From: Novosphingobium sp. CF614
GTDB lineage: Bacteria; Pseudomonadota; Alphaproteobacteria; Sphingomonadales; Sphingomonadaceae
DNA length: 64,000 nt
Reading direction: 5' to 3'
NCBI RefSeq assembly: GCF_900113255.1
Contig: NZ_FOOR01000004.1
Span: forward strand, 1-64,000
The position numbers and the translations under genes are program-made. The notes below the pieces were generated by a model. It saw nothing but the letters and a program-made list of their open reading frames with translations, was not told the DNA's origin and ran no database searches. Positions 18,270 through 26,474 of the stretch are shown piece after piece; the first letter of the stretch is position 1, and every line of letters begins with the position of its first letter.

Positions 18270-19388
18270 TTACTCCGTCAGATCGTTCCAGACGTCCTTG
18301 ATACGATCGAAGAAGCCCTTCGATTGCGGGCATTCCTCTCCGGTTTCGGTGGCCTGAAGCTCACGCAGCAGTTCCTTCTGGCGCGGGGTGAGCTTGGTCG
18401 GCGTCTCCACCGAGATCTCGATGACCAGATCGCCGCGCCCGCGCCCTTGCAGCACGGGCATGCCGGCGCCGCGCTTGCGCAGCTGCTTGCCCGACTGGAT
18501 GCCGGCGGGAATCTCCAGCTGGATCATCTCGCCGTCAATGTCGGGGATCTCGATCGCTCCGCCCAGCGCCGCCGTGGTGAAAGTGATCGGCACGCGCGTG
18601 AGCAGCGTGGTGCCGTCGCGCTCGAACACCCTGTGGCGCTTGACGTGAAGAAAGATGTAGAGATCGCCCGGCGGTGCGCCGAACGGGCCTGCTTCACCTT
18701 TGCCGGCGAGACGGATGCGCGTGCCCGAATCGACACCCGGCGGAATATCCACCTGCAAGCGCTGCGGCGTATCGACGCGCCCCTCGCCGCCGCAGGCACG
18801 GCACGGCTTCTCGATCACTTCGCCGCGGCCGTGGCAGGTGGGGCAAGTACGCTCCACGACGAAGAAGCCCTGCTGGGCACGAACCTTGCCGTGGCCGGCA
18901 CACATGGCACAGGCCCGCTTGCCGGTGCCCGGCTCCGCGCCCGAGCCACGGCACGGCTCGCAGGTCTGCGAAACCTCGATGGTGATCTCGGTCTGCTTGC
19001 CGCGAAAGGCTTCGTCGAGGCTGACTTCCATGTCGTAGCGCAAGTCGGCGCCCCGGCGCGCCTGCTGGCGTCCGCCGCCGCCAAAAGCGCTGCCGAAGAT
19101 CGATTCGAAAATGTCGCCGATATCGCCGAACTCGGCACCCATGCCGCCGCCCATGCCCTGCTGGAACGCGGCATGGCCATAACGATCGTAGGCCGCGCGC
19201 TTCTGTGGGTCCTTGAGGCAGTCGTAAGCCTCACTGATCTGCTTGAAGCGCGACTCGGAATCCGAGCAGCCCGGATTCTTGTCCGGGTGATAGCGCATCG
19301 CGAGCCGGCGATAGGCCGACTTGATGGCCTTGTCGTCCGCCGTCCGCTCTACTTCCAGCAGTTCGTAATAGTCGATCTCGGTGCTCAA
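18270..19388 (-). CDS. dnaJ: chaperone DnaJ
   Basis: A 372-residue Hsp40. The J domain (1-70) has the HPD motif (YHPDKN), followed by a Gly-rich linker, four CxxCxGxG zinc motifs ([32 protein letters not shown]) and the C-terminal substrate-binding domains. It stimulates DnaK ATPase. I chose a TTG start at 19388 (L-S-T-E-I-D-Y-Y) because GGGGGTGAG lies just upstream and the family starts here; an ATG nine codons upstream is less likely. It follows dnaK after 136 nt containing two hairpins, which may lower dnaJ expression relative to dnaK. Confidence 0.96.
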   Translation of the reverse strand: MSTEIDYYELLEVERTADDKAIKSAYRRLAMRYHPDKNPGCSDSESRFKQISEAYDCLKDPQKRAAYDRYGHAAFQQGMGGGMGAEFGDIGDIFESIFGSAFGGGGRQQARRGADLRYDMEVSLDEAFRGKQTEITIEVSQTCEPCRGSGAEPGTGKRACAMCAGHGKVRAQQGFFVVERTCPTCHGRGEVIEKPCRACGGEGRVDTPQRLQVDIPPGVDSGTRIRLAGKGEAGPFGAPPGDLYIFLHVKRHRVFERDGTTLLTRVPITFTTAALGGAIEIPDIDGEMIQLEIPAGIQSGKQLRKRGAGMPVLQGRGRGDLVIEISVETPTKLTPRQKELLRELQATETGEECPQSKGFFDRIKDVWNDLTE

Positions 19389-19414
19389 GAACTCACCCCC
19401 AGTAAACCTCGCCA

Positions 19415-19493
19415 CCCCCGCTGAATGCGGGGGCCCGGCTCTTGCCGTCGCGGCTTCGCGCTAGGGAAGAACAAGGTTCCCGTTTCGCGGGAA
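19415..19493 (-). promoter_or_regulatory. two hairpins in the dnaK-dnaJ intergenic gap
   Basis: Inverted repeats CCCCCGC / GCGGGGG (19415-19421, 19427-19433) and TTCCCG / CGGGAA (19477-19482, 19488-19493). Both lie in the transcript between dnaK and dnaJ. They could attenuate read-through or protect the dnaK mRNA 3' end. No strong T-run is present. Confidence 0.45.
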
Positions 19494-19524
19494 TGACGAA
19501 CACGGTTTATCTCCGTTGGCTGGT

Positions 19525-21438
19525 TCAGCCCTTGTTTTCATCGACTTCCGAGAACTCGGCATCGACCACATCGTCGTCACCGCCCGAGGGCGCGGCGCCG
19601 CCAGGCGAGGAGGCGGTGGCCTGCTCCTTCTCGTAGATCGCCTGGCCCATCTTCATGGCGACTTCAGTCAGCGCCTGGGCCTTCGCAGTGATTTCGGCGG
19701 TGTCGCCGCCGTCGATCGCGGCCTTCGCGGCCGCGATCGCGGCCTCCACGTCCGACTTGAGCGAAGCGTCGATCTTGTCGCCGTTCTCGGCCAGTTGCTG
19801 CTCCGTCGCATGGACGAGGCTGTCGGCGTTGTTCTTGGCCTCGGCCGCCTCGCGACGCTTCTTGTCCTCCTCGGCGAAGCGCTCCGCATCCTTGACCATC
19901 TGGTCGATGTCGGAATCGGAAAGGCCGCCCGAAGCCTGGATGCGGATCTGCTGCTCCTTGCCGGTGCCCTTGTCCTTGGCGGAGACGTTGACGATGCCAT
20001 TGGCGTCGATGTCGAACGTCACCTCGATCTGCGGTACACCGCGCCGCGCCGGAGGGATGCCAAGGAGATCGAACTGGCCGAGCAGCTTGTTGTCCTGCGC
20101 CATCTCGCGCTCGCCCTGGAACACGCGGATCGTCACCGCCTGCTGGTTGTCCTCGGCGGTGGAGTAGACCTGGCTTTTCTTGGTCGGGATCGTGGTGTTG
20201 CGGTCGATCATCTTGGTCATGATGCCGCCCAGCGTCTCGATACCCAGCGACAGCGGGGTCACGTCGAGCAGCAGCACGTCCTTGACGTCGCCCTGCAGCA
20301 CGCCGGCCTGGATCGCCGCGCCCATGGCGACGACTTCGTCAGGGTTCACGCCGGTATGCGGATCCTTGCCGAAGAACTCCTTCACGACTTCGCGTACCTT
20401 GGGCATGCGGGTCATGCCGCCGACCAGCACCACGTCGTCGACATCCTTGGCCGAAAGACCGGCATCGGCCAGCGCCTTGCGGCAGGGCTCGAGCGTGCGC
20501 TGGATCAGATCGGCGACCATGCGCTCCAGGTCGGAGCGAGTAACCGTCTCGACCAGGTGCAGCGGCGTGGTGGCGCCACCTTCCATGCGCGCGGTGATGA
20601 AGGGCAGGTTGATCTCGGTCGTCGCGGTGGAAGACAGCTCGATCTTGGCCTTCTCGGCGGCTTCCTTGAGACGCTGGAGCGCAAGCTTGTCGCTGCGCAG
20701 GTCCATGTTCTCCTTGGCCTTGAACTTGTTGGCCAGCCACTCGACCAGCTTGGAGTCGAAATCCTCGCCGCCCAGGAAGGTGTCGCCGTTGGTCGATTTC
20801 ACTTCGAACACGCCGTCGCCGATCTCGAGGATCGAAACGTCGAAAGTGCCGCCGCCAAGATCGTAGACCGCGATGGTCTTGCCGTCCTGCTTGTCGAGGC
20901 CATAGGCCAGCGCCGCCGCGGTCGGCTCGTTGATGATGCGCAGCACTTCAAGGCCGGCGATCTGGCCGGCGTCCTTGGTCGCCTGGCGCTGCGCGTCGTT
21001 GAAGTAGGCCGGCACGGTGATGACCGCCTGCGTAACCGTCTCGCCAAGATAGCTCTCGGCGGTTTCCTTCATCTTCTGGAGGATGAAGGCAGAAATCTGC
21101 GAAGGGCTGTAATCCTCGCCGCCGGCATTGACCCAGGCATCGCCGTTCTTGCCCTTCACGATGGTGTAGGGAACAAGCTCGGTGTCCTTCTTGGTCACCG
21201 GATCGTCGAAGCGGCGGCCGATCAGGCGCTTGACCGCGAAGATCGTGTTGTCGCCGTTGGTCACGGCCTGACGCTTGGCGGGCTGCCCGATCAGGCGCTC
21301 GCCGTCCCTGGTGAAGGCCACGATCGAGGGAGTCGTGCGCGCGCCTTCCGAATTTTCGATAACCTTGGGCTTGCCGCCGTCCATCACGGCAACGCAGCTG
21401 TTGGTAGTGCCGAGGTCGATACCGATTACTTTTGCCAT
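19525..21438 (-). CDS. dnaK: chaperone DnaK (Hsp70)
   Basis: 637 residues. The nucleotide-binding domain starts [18 protein letters not shown], and has the phosphate motifs [13 protein letters not shown] and [12 protein letters not shown]; the substrate domain includes [17 protein letters not shown], and the protein ends in an acidic tail ([15 protein letters not shown]). It is the main ATP-dependent folding chaperone, working with DnaJ (downstream) and GrpE (23350-23913). A sigma-32 promoter sits about 100 nt upstream. Confidence 0.98.
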   Translation of the reverse strand: MAKVIGIDLGTTNSCVAVMDGGKPKVIENSEGARTTPSIVAFTRDGERLIGQPAKRQAVTNGDNTIFAVKRLIGRRFDDPVTKKDTELVPYTIVKGKNGDAWVNAGGEDYSPSQISAFILQKMKETAESYLGETVTQAVITVPAYFNDAQRQATKDAGQIAGLEVLRIINEPTAAALAYGLDKQDGKTIAVYDLGGGTFDVSILEIGDGVFEVKSTNGDTFLGGEDFDSKLVEWLANKFKAKENMDLRSDKLALQRLKEAAEKAKIELSSTATTEINLPFITARMEGGATTPLHLVETVTRSDLERMVADLIQRTLEPCRKALADAGLSAKDVDDVVLVGGMTRMPKVREVVKEFFGKDPHTGVNPDEVVAMGAAIQAGVLQGDVKDVLLLDVTPLSLGIETLGGIMTKMIDRNTTIPTKKSQVYSTAEDNQQAVTIRVFQGEREMAQDNKLLGQFDLLGIPPARRGVPQIEVTFDIDANGIVNVSAKDKGTGKEQQIRIQASGGLSDSDIDQMVKDAERFAEEDKKRREAAEAKNNADSLVHATEQQLAENGDKIDASLKSDVEAAIAAAKAAIDGGDTAEITAKAQALTEVAMKMGQAIYEKEQATASSPGGAAPSGGDDDVVDAEFSEVDENKG

Positions 21439-21541
21439 TATCCCCATTCCTCACGTCAGTGGTTGACACCGCCCGGATCGCCTCCCCCGAAAGGCAAGAC
21501 AGCTTGCGCGGCTCGATGACGTTCCTAGTCGTCGGGGGGCG

Positions 21542-21569
21542 ATATAGGAGCGGTTTTGCTTGGAACAAG
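21542..21569 (-). promoter_or_regulatory. sigma-32 (RpoH) promoter of dnaK
   Basis: On the minus strand CTTG (21569-21566), a 17-nt spacer and CCTATAT (21548-21542). This matches the alphaproteobacterial RpoH consensus CTTG-N17-CYTATNT. Transcription would start near 21535, giving a leader of about 97 nt. No CIRCE inverted repeat is visible here, so HrcA is unlikely to control dnaK directly. Confidence 0.85.
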
Positions 21570-21632
21570 AGTGTTCGGGTGGCATTACCGCCCGCGAAAT
21601 TTCGCAATGCACAAGCTAAGGATATCCCGGCC

Positions 21633-22193
21633 GTGAAACTGCCTCGCAAGCTCGCTTTTCTCTGTGGCGCCGCCTCGCTCGCGGCACTGGCGGCATGCCA
21701 GCAACCCGCTGCCCCGGTGCCTCAGGAGACCGGAGCCGACGCCGCCGCGCCCGATGCCAAGCCGGGGATTTCGGCGAGCGACGGGCGCTTGGTCCTGCCG
21801 GTCGTCGCGGGCCGTCCCGCGGCAGTCTATTTCTCGGTACGCAACGACGGCCCGGGCACGGCCACCCTGGTCGGCATCCATGTCGCGGGCGCCGGCAAGG
21901 CGGAAATGCACAAGACCGAAGGCGGCACCATGAGCCCGGTCGACTCGGTCGAACTGGCGCCGGGCGCAGTGCTGGAATTCGCGCCGGGCGGCTATCACAT
22001 CATGGCCTTCGATCTGGCGGACACGCTCAAGGCGGGCGCCGCCACCGAACTTACCCTGACTTTCTCCGATGGAGACAAGCTGTCGATGCCGCTCCGCATC
22101 GAGAAGATGGGCAATGCCATGACCGATCACGATATGGCGGACCATGACATGGCCGGCCACGATATGGCGGGCATGAATCACGGAGAGCCATGA
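21633..22193 (+). CDS. periplasmic copper chaperone PCu(A)C, lipoprotein with a His/Met tail
   Basis: 186 residues. A lipoprotein signal ends at a lipobox (ALAAC, Cys22). The PCu(A)C domain shows the copper-site pattern: EMHKTEGGTM followed about 25 residues later by GGYHIM. After the domain comes a short repeat-like tail with four DHDM/GHDM/GMNH units, likely an extra metal-binding string. Such proteins hand Cu(I) to cytochrome c oxidase. The GTG start at 21633 is chosen because it places the signal peptide at the N-terminus; AAGGA lies about 10 nt upstream. It overlaps the next gene by 4 nt (ATGA). Confidence 0.88.
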   Translation: MKLPRKLAFLCGAASLAALAACQQPAAPVPQETGADAAAPDAKPGISASDGRLVLPVVAGRPAAVYFSVRNDGPGTATLVGIHVAGAGKAEMHKTEGGTMSPVDSVELAPGAVLEFAPGGYHIMAFDLADTLKAGAATELTLTFSDGDKLSMPLRIEKMGNAMTDHDMADHDMAGHDMAGMNHGEP

Positions 22194-22681
22194 GCGATCC
22201 GCATGTCTGCCCGCCCGGCGGCGAAAGGCCGCTGACGGCAGGCGAAACACGGCTCGTGCGCTCGGTGTTCGGGCACGCGATCGATTGCGAACCGGTCCGT
22301 GTTCGCCGCTGGCGCTGGTTTCCCTTCCAGCCCGTCCATACCGTCATGGCACCTTGCGGCCACCTGCATTTCCATCCCGACTCGGGGAATTACCGCGACG
22401 ATTTTTGGAGCAGCGACGCCGCCGCCCAGGGGCTTTTCATCCACGAGATGACGCATGTCTGGCAGGCCCAGCGCAAGGGTGGCTGGTATCTGCCGTTGAT
22501 GCGCCATCCGCTGTGCCGCTATGATTACACGCTGCGCCCGGGCTGGCCGCTCGATCGCTACGGGATCGAACAGCAGGCCGAGATCGTCCGGCACGTATTC
22601 CTGCTATCGCGCGGTCGGCACGTTCCCGGCGTCCCGCCGCTGGAAGACTATCGCGGCGTACTGCCCTTCCATCCCGCGTAG
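22190..22681 (+). CDS. small HExxH (DUF4157-like) protein
   Basis: 163 residues with no signal peptide. The only recognisable motif is HEMTHVWQ (H85, E86, H89, with Q93), which fits the HExxHxxQ zinc-metalloprotease-like signature of DUF4157 proteins. A downstream glutamate (EQQAEIVRHV) could supply a third ligand. Proteins of this type in sphingomonads are sometimes labelled 'vgr related', without experimental basis that I know of. Its start overlaps the stop of the copper chaperone gene, so the two are co-translated. Peptidase activity is unproven. Confidence 0.65.
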   Translation: MSDPHVCPPGGERPLTAGETRLVRSVFGHAIDCEPVRVRRWRWFPFQPVHTVMAPCGHLHFHPDSGNYRDDFWSSDAAAQGLFIHEMTHVWQAQRKGGWYLPLMRHPLCRYDYTLRPGWPLDRYGIEQQAEIVRHVFLLSRGRHVPGVPPLEDYRGVLPFHPA

Positions 22682-22718
22682 AAAGGGCGCGGAAGCCAGT
22701 GGCAACCCGCGCCCTTTC
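22681..22718. terminator. strong hairpin after the copper chaperone / HExxH operon
   Basis: A 12-bp stem (GAAAGGGCGCGG 22681-22692, CCGCGCCCTTTC 22707-22718) starting on the last base of the stop codon. The stem's own A/T ends give a weak U-run on either strand, so it may terminate both this operon and the convergent lipoprotein gene. A second smaller hairpin (TCCGGC / GCCGGA) is at 22745-22760. Confidence 0.65.
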
Positions 22719-22764
22719 CCGCGACCCGACAGGCGGGCATGCGCTCCGGCTTTCGCCGGACGTA

Positions 22765-23025
22765 TCAGCAATCGCGATCCCAATAACGGTCGCCATTGCG
22801 GTCATAGCGGTAGCAGCCCCGGTCCTTCTTCTTCACCTGCGAACCGGCAACGGCGCCTGCCGCGGCGCCGATCGCCGCGCCGGTCCCGGCATCGCCGCCG
22901 CTGAGCGCGCCGACGCCCGCGCCCAGCGCACCGCCTGCAAGCGCACCTTCGCCGCCGTAGTTGCTGGCACAGCCCGCCATGCCGAGGGCGCCCGCCATGA
23001 AAAGCGGTAGAATGAGCTTGCGCAT
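22765..23025 (-). CDS. glycine-zipper outer-membrane lipoprotein
   Basis: An 86-residue lipoprotein. The signal peptide ends at LGMAGC (Cys19). The mature part is a glycine-zipper two-helix region (GGALGAGVGALSGGDAGTG, then AAIGAAAGAVAGS), like SlyB/Rick17kDa-type small antigens, and the C-terminus is a charged NGDRYWDRDC. A good GGAGG ribosome-binding site precedes the ATG. Such proteins associate with the outer membrane and envelope integrity; no specific function is known. Confidence 0.8.
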   Translation of the reverse strand: MRKLILPLFMAGALGMAGCASNYGGEGALAGGALGAGVGALSGGDAGTGAAIGAAAGAVAGSQVKKKDRGCYRYDRNGDRYWDRDC

Positions 23026-23180
23026 CGAAGTCCTCCGAGAAACTCTGGGTATACCCGAATCAACGGAGCAACGCGCGCGCGGTTCCTTCGCATGGAACGC
23101 ATTATCGACGGCCCGCACCCGGTCATCCCGATTCGGGGCCGCGTGCGGTCCGTGAAAAGACATTCGTATCAAGCTTCTTT
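23026..23180. other. upstream region of the glycine-zipper gene
   Basis: The first half of a 324-bp gene-free gap. It should contain the leftward promoter of the lipoprotein gene. I see no clear promoter match and no RNA gene. The rest of the gap (23181-23350) is filled by a dispersed repeat listed separately. Confidence 0.35.
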
Positions 23181-23350
23181 GGAGCGAGCCTCATCCATTC
23201 CCGCCGCCGTTGCGAGGCGGCAAAGCCGCCGAAGCCATCCAGGGCGAGCAAGAAACTGCCCCGGATTGCCGCACCGCCTTCGGCGGCTCGCAAAGACGAA
23301 ACAAGGGCCGGAACCAGGGGAGCAAGATTCCGACCAATGGATTTTGGTAT
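23181..23350. repeat. dispersed palindromic repeat, copy A
   Basis: About 170 bp. It starts GGAGCGAGCCTCATC, contains GTTGCGAGGCGGCAAAGCCG, GCCGAAGCCATCCAGGGCG, then a partly complementary half (CGGATTGCCGCACCGCC, CGGCTCGCAAAGACGAA), and ends with a tail GGGGAGCAAGATTCCG, CCAATGGATTTTGGTAT. The two halves can pair into a long imperfect hairpin. Copies B (45501-45644) and C (54510-54667) share the core and tail. The tail ends on the grpE stop codon, so here the repeat lies directly downstream of grpE. Confidence 0.75.
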
Positions 23351-23913
23351 CAGTCCGGCTTCTTGGCCACCGCCACCATGGCCGGGCGCAGCAGGCGGTC
23401 CTTTATCATGTAGCCTGCCTGCAGCTCCTGCACCACCGTGCCCGGCTCCGCGTCGGCCGAGGGAAGCTCGATCATGGCCTGGTGCTGGTTGGGATCGAGC
23501 GGCAGGCCCATGGCCGCGATGCGGCTGATGCCGTGGGCGCCGAACACCTTGTCGATCTCGCGCCCGGTCGCCTCGATCCCGGCGACGAGATTCTTCATCT
23601 TGTCGTCCTCGCGCAGTTCGGCGGGAATCGAGGAAAGCGCGCGGGACAGGTTGTCGGCAACCGAAAGAATGTCGCGGGCGAACCCGGTCGCGGCATAGGC
23701 GCGGGCATCCGCGATGTCCTTCTCCAGCCGGCGGCGCACGTTCTGGGTTTCCGCGCGGGCGTAGAGCACGTCCTGCCTGGCCACTTCCAGTTCCTCGCGC
23801 AGCTTGGCGAGTTCTTCGTCCTCACCCCTGTTGTCGAGCATTTCCTCGGGCACACCCTTCAGTTCTTCGGCCACGGCCACGTCTTCGGGCGGCTGCGTCT
23901 TGTCTTCGGTCAT
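23350..23913 (-). CDS. grpE: nucleotide exchange factor GrpE
   Basis: 187 residues. An acidic, helical N-terminus leads into the long coiled coil (RAETQNVRRRLEKDIADARAY) and the C-terminal beta domain with the signature GLPLDPNQHQAM and LLRPAMVAVAK. It releases ADP from DnaK. The ATG at 23913 has a GGAAG ribosome-binding site. It follows hrcA by 16 nt, forming an hrcA-grpE unit as in many alphaproteobacteria. Repeat copy A begins at its stop codon. Confidence 0.96.
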   Translation of the reverse strand: MTEDKTQPPEDVAVAEELKGVPEEMLDNRGEDEELAKLREELEVARQDVLYARAETQNVRRRLEKDIADARAYAATGFARDILSVADNLSRALSSIPAELREDDKMKNLVAGIEATGREIDKVFGAHGISRIAAMGLPLDPNQHQAMIELPSADAEPGTVVQELQAGYMIKDRLLRPAMVAVAKKPD

Positions 23914-23929
23914 TCTTCCAATGTTCCAG

Positions 23930-24973
23930 CTATCCGATGAGCTTGCCCAGGCTCTGGGCAGTGAAATCCACCATGGGGACAACCCGCGCATAATTCAACC
24001 GAGTCGGTCCGATAACCCCCACCACGCCGACCACGCGCCCTTCGCGATCACGATAGGGCGAGGCGATGACCGAGGAACCCGAAAGCGCGAAGAGGCGGTT
24101 TTCCGAACCGATGAAGATGCGCGTCGATCGCGCCTCGCGGGCCATGTCCAGCAGATCGGCGACCGATTGCTTGTTCTCGAGATCGTCGAGCAGCGAACGG
24201 ACGCGTTCCAGGTCCGAAATCGCGCTTTCGTCGAGCAGGTTGGCCTGCCCGCGCACGATCAGCACCCGGCGCTGCATGGCATCCTCGGTCCAGACGGCAA
24301 GGCCGCGCTCGACAAGGTCGCGGCTGGCGGCATCGAGCGCCGATTTACCCGAATCGATCTCTGTGCGCATCGCCCGGGCCGCTTCGGCGAGCGTGCGCCC
24401 GGCAAGCCGCGCGGAAATGTAGTTGGACGCTTCTTCCAGTGCGCCGGGCGGCAGGCTGACGGGCAAGTCCACCACCCGGTTTTCGACCGCCCCGTCCTCG
24501 CCGACCAGCACCGCCAGCGCCCGGTCCGGGGCCAGGGGCACCATCTGCAAGTGCATCAGGCGCGGTTCGCGCCGGGGCACCATGACCACCCCCGCGCCTG
24601 AAGAGAGACTGGAAAGCAGCGTGCTCGTCGCCTCCAGCGCCGCCTCGATCGGGCCCGGCGCGGCAATGCGGCTTTCGATGGCCAGGCGCTCCTCGGCGGT
24701 CGGCTCGGCCACTTGCATGATGCCGTCCACGAACAGCCGCAATCCCGCGTCGGTCGGCAGCCGGCCCGCGCTGGTATGTGGCGCGGCGAGCAGCCCCAGC
24801 CCTTCCAGGTCGGCCAGCACCGACCGGATCGAGGCCGAGGACAGATTCACGCCCCCCGGCCCCGCGAGCGTCTTCGAGCCAACCGGCGATCCCGTTTCGA
24901 GATAGCCTTCCACCACGAGCCGGAAGATCTCGCGTGCGCGCAGGGTCAATTCGGTGATGGGCGGTGTGGGCAT
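23930..24973 (-). CDS. hrcA: heat-inducible transcription repressor HrcA
   Basis: 347 residues. The winged-helix N-terminus (REIFRLVVEGYLETGSPVGS, then SSASIRSVLADLEGLGLL and HTSAGRLPTDAG) is diagnostic. The central GAF-like and dimerisation regions follow, ending in GVIGPTRLNYARVVPMVD. HrcA binds CIRCE operators, usually before groESL. None is visible in this window. The ATG at 24973 (M-P-T-P-P-I) fits the family; an ATG six codons upstream lies inside the inverted repeat at 24988-25017. It diverges from rph. Confidence 0.94.
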   Translation of the reverse strand: MPTPPITELTLRAREIFRLVVEGYLETGSPVGSKTLAGPGGVNLSSASIRSVLADLEGLGLLAAPHTSAGRLPTDAGLRLFVDGIMQVAEPTAEERLAIESRIAAPGPIEAALEATSTLLSSLSSGAGVVMVPRREPRLMHLQMVPLAPDRALAVLVGEDGAVENRVVDLPVSLPPGALEEASNYISARLAGRTLAEAARAMRTEIDSGKSALDAASRDLVERGLAVWTEDAMQRRVLIVRGQANLLDESAISDLERVRSLLDDLENKQSVADLLDMAREARSTRIFIGSENRLFALSGSSVIASPYRDREGRVVGVVGVIGPTRLNYARVVPMVDFTAQSLGKLIG

Positions 24974-24987
24974 CCGATGCAATTTAG

Positions 24988-25017
24988 GCATAAGGCTTGC
25001 AGCCTCAAGCCTTATGC
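24988..25017. promoter_or_regulatory. 12-bp perfect inverted repeat between hrcA and rph
   Basis: GCATAAGGCTTG (24988-24999), 6-nt spacer, CAAGCCTTATGC (25006-25017). It is not CIRCE. It begins 15 nt upstream of the hrcA start and ends 60 nt before rph. It could be an operator for either gene or, in the hrcA transcript, a hairpin close to the start codon that hinders translation. Confidence 0.6.
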
Positions 25018-25077
25018 GCAATGGGCGCCCGGTAATCGACGATCCAGTCGATATAACGTTCACGACAAGGAATTCCC

Positions 25078-25794
25078 ATGCGACCTTCCGGCCGTGCGCC
25101 CGACGAGATGCGCGCCATCGATATCCAGACCGGTTTCACCAAGCACGCCGAGGGATCGGTGCTGATTTCCTTCGGCGATACCCGCGTGCTGGTGACGGCC
25201 TCGGTCGAGGAAAAGGTGCCGCCGTTCCTGCGCGGCAAGAGCGAAGGCTGGGTAACGGCGGAGTATTCGATGCTGCCGCGCGCCACCCACACGCGCGGCA
25301 GCCGCGAGGCGGCCAAGGGCAAGCAGTCCGGTCGCACCCAGGAAATCCAGCGCCTGATCGGCCGTTCCCTGCGCGCAGTGGTCGACATGAAGAAGCTTGG
25401 AGAACGGCAGATCGTGCTCGACTGCGACGTGATCCAGGCCGACGGCGGCACCCGCACCGCCTCGATCTCGGGCGCATGGGTCGCACTGCGTCTTGCGGTC
25501 GACAAGCTGATGGCGGACGGCAAGATCAAGGAAGACCCGATCCAGGGCCGCGTCGCCGCGATCTCCTGTGGTATCCATACCGGCACCCCGGTGCTCGACC
25601 TCGACTATATCGAGGATTCCTCGGCTGACGCGGACGCCAACTTCGTGCTGATCGAGGGCGGCAAGATCGCCGAGGCACAGGCCACCGCCGAGGGTGCCTG
25701 CTACGACGAGGAAGGCCTGCTGCGCCTGCTGCGCCTGGCCCGCATCGGCTGCGATCGCATATTCGCGGCGCAGGCCAAGGCGGTGGGAAGATAA
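25078..25794 (+). CDS. rph: ribonuclease PH
   Basis: 238 residues, a phosphorolytic 3'-5' exonuclease that trims tRNA 3' ends. The family start [19 protein letters not shown], the [19 protein letters not shown] segment and the acidic [13 protein letters not shown] motif (phosphate/metal site) are all present. An AAGGAA ribosome-binding site precedes the ATG. It is the first gene of rph-rdgB-hemW-xerC. Confidence 0.97.
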   Translation: MRPSGRAPDEMRAIDIQTGFTKHAEGSVLISFGDTRVLVTASVEEKVPPFLRGKSEGWVTAEYSMLPRATHTRGSREAAKGKQSGRTQEIQRLIGRSLRAVVDMKKLGERQIVLDCDVIQADGGTRTASISGAWVALRLAVDKLMADGKIKEDPIQGRVAAISCGIHTGTPVLDLDYIEDSSADADANFVLIEGGKIAEAQATAEGACYDEEGLLRLLRLARIGCDRIFAAQAKAVGR

Positions 25795-25838
25795 GGCCAT
25801 CGGTCGTTTCGAGAAAATGGGAAGGCCAAGGAGCGGTG

Positions 25839-26465
25839 ATGCGCAAACTCGATAGCAAACGCCTCGTCATCGCCACGCACAACGCGGGCAAGCTCAAGGA
25901 AATCGGCGCCTTGCTCGCGCCCTACGGGATGGAGTGCCTTTCCGCCGGCCAGCTCGGCCTGCCCGAACCGGCGGAGACCGGCAAGACTTTCGCCGAGAAC
26001 GCGCTCATCAAGGCCCATGCCGCCGCCAAGGCCGCGCAGCTTCCGGCGCTGGCCGACGACAGCGGATTGTCCGTCACCGCGCTCGGCGGCCGGCCCGGCG
26101 TCTACACCGCCGACTGGGCCGAACGTCAATGGTTCGAGGGCGATCCCGGCCGCGACTGGTACATGGCGATGGGCAAGGTCGAGGGGCTGCTGTGCGAGCA
26201 GGGCCCTGATGTCGAGCGTTCCTGCTGGTTTTCCTGCGTCCTTGCCATCGCGTGGCCCGAAGGGGACGACGCGGTCTACGAAGGCCGCGTGAACGGCACC
26301 TTTTCGTGGCCGCCGCGCGGGACGATGGGCTTCGGCTACGATCCGATCTTCGTGCCCGAGGGACACGACATGAGCTTCGCCCAGCTCGCTCCCGAGGAAA
26401 AGCACCGGATCAGCCACCGCGCCGATGCTTTCGCCAAGCTGGTCGCGGAGCAATTCGGCCGCTAG
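25839..26465 (+). CDS. rdgB: dITP/XTP pyrophosphatase (non-canonical purine NTPase)
   Basis: 208 residues. Signature elements are ATHNAGKLKEI (N-terminal substrate loop), FAENALIKA, LADDSGL and FGYDPIF. It removes dITP and XTP from the nucleotide pool. The ATG at 25839 has AAGGAG at ideal spacing; a GTG one codon upstream is less likely. It lies 44 nt after rph and 9 nt before hemW. Confidence 0.95.
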   Translation: MRKLDSKRLVIATHNAGKLKEIGALLAPYGMECLSAGQLGLPEPAETGKTFAENALIKAHAAAKAAQLPALADDSGLSVTALGGRPGVYTADWAERQWFEGDPGRDWYMAMGKVEGLLCEQGPDVERSCWFSCVLAIAWPEGDDAVYEGRVNGTFSWPPRGTMGFGYDPIFVPEGHDMSFAQLAPEEKHRISHRADAFAKLVAEQFGR

Positions 26466-26474
26466 GCAGGGCAC

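Noticed and set aside
22190..22681. Type VI secretion VgrG protein
   Set aside because: Too short, no gp27/gp5-like domains and no other secretion genes; only a DUF4157-like HExxH motif is present.
21439..25080. CIRCE element for HrcA near dnaK or hrcA
   Set aside because: No TTAGCACTC-N9-GAGTGCTAA-like sequence was found. The inverted repeat at 24988-25017 has a different sequence.
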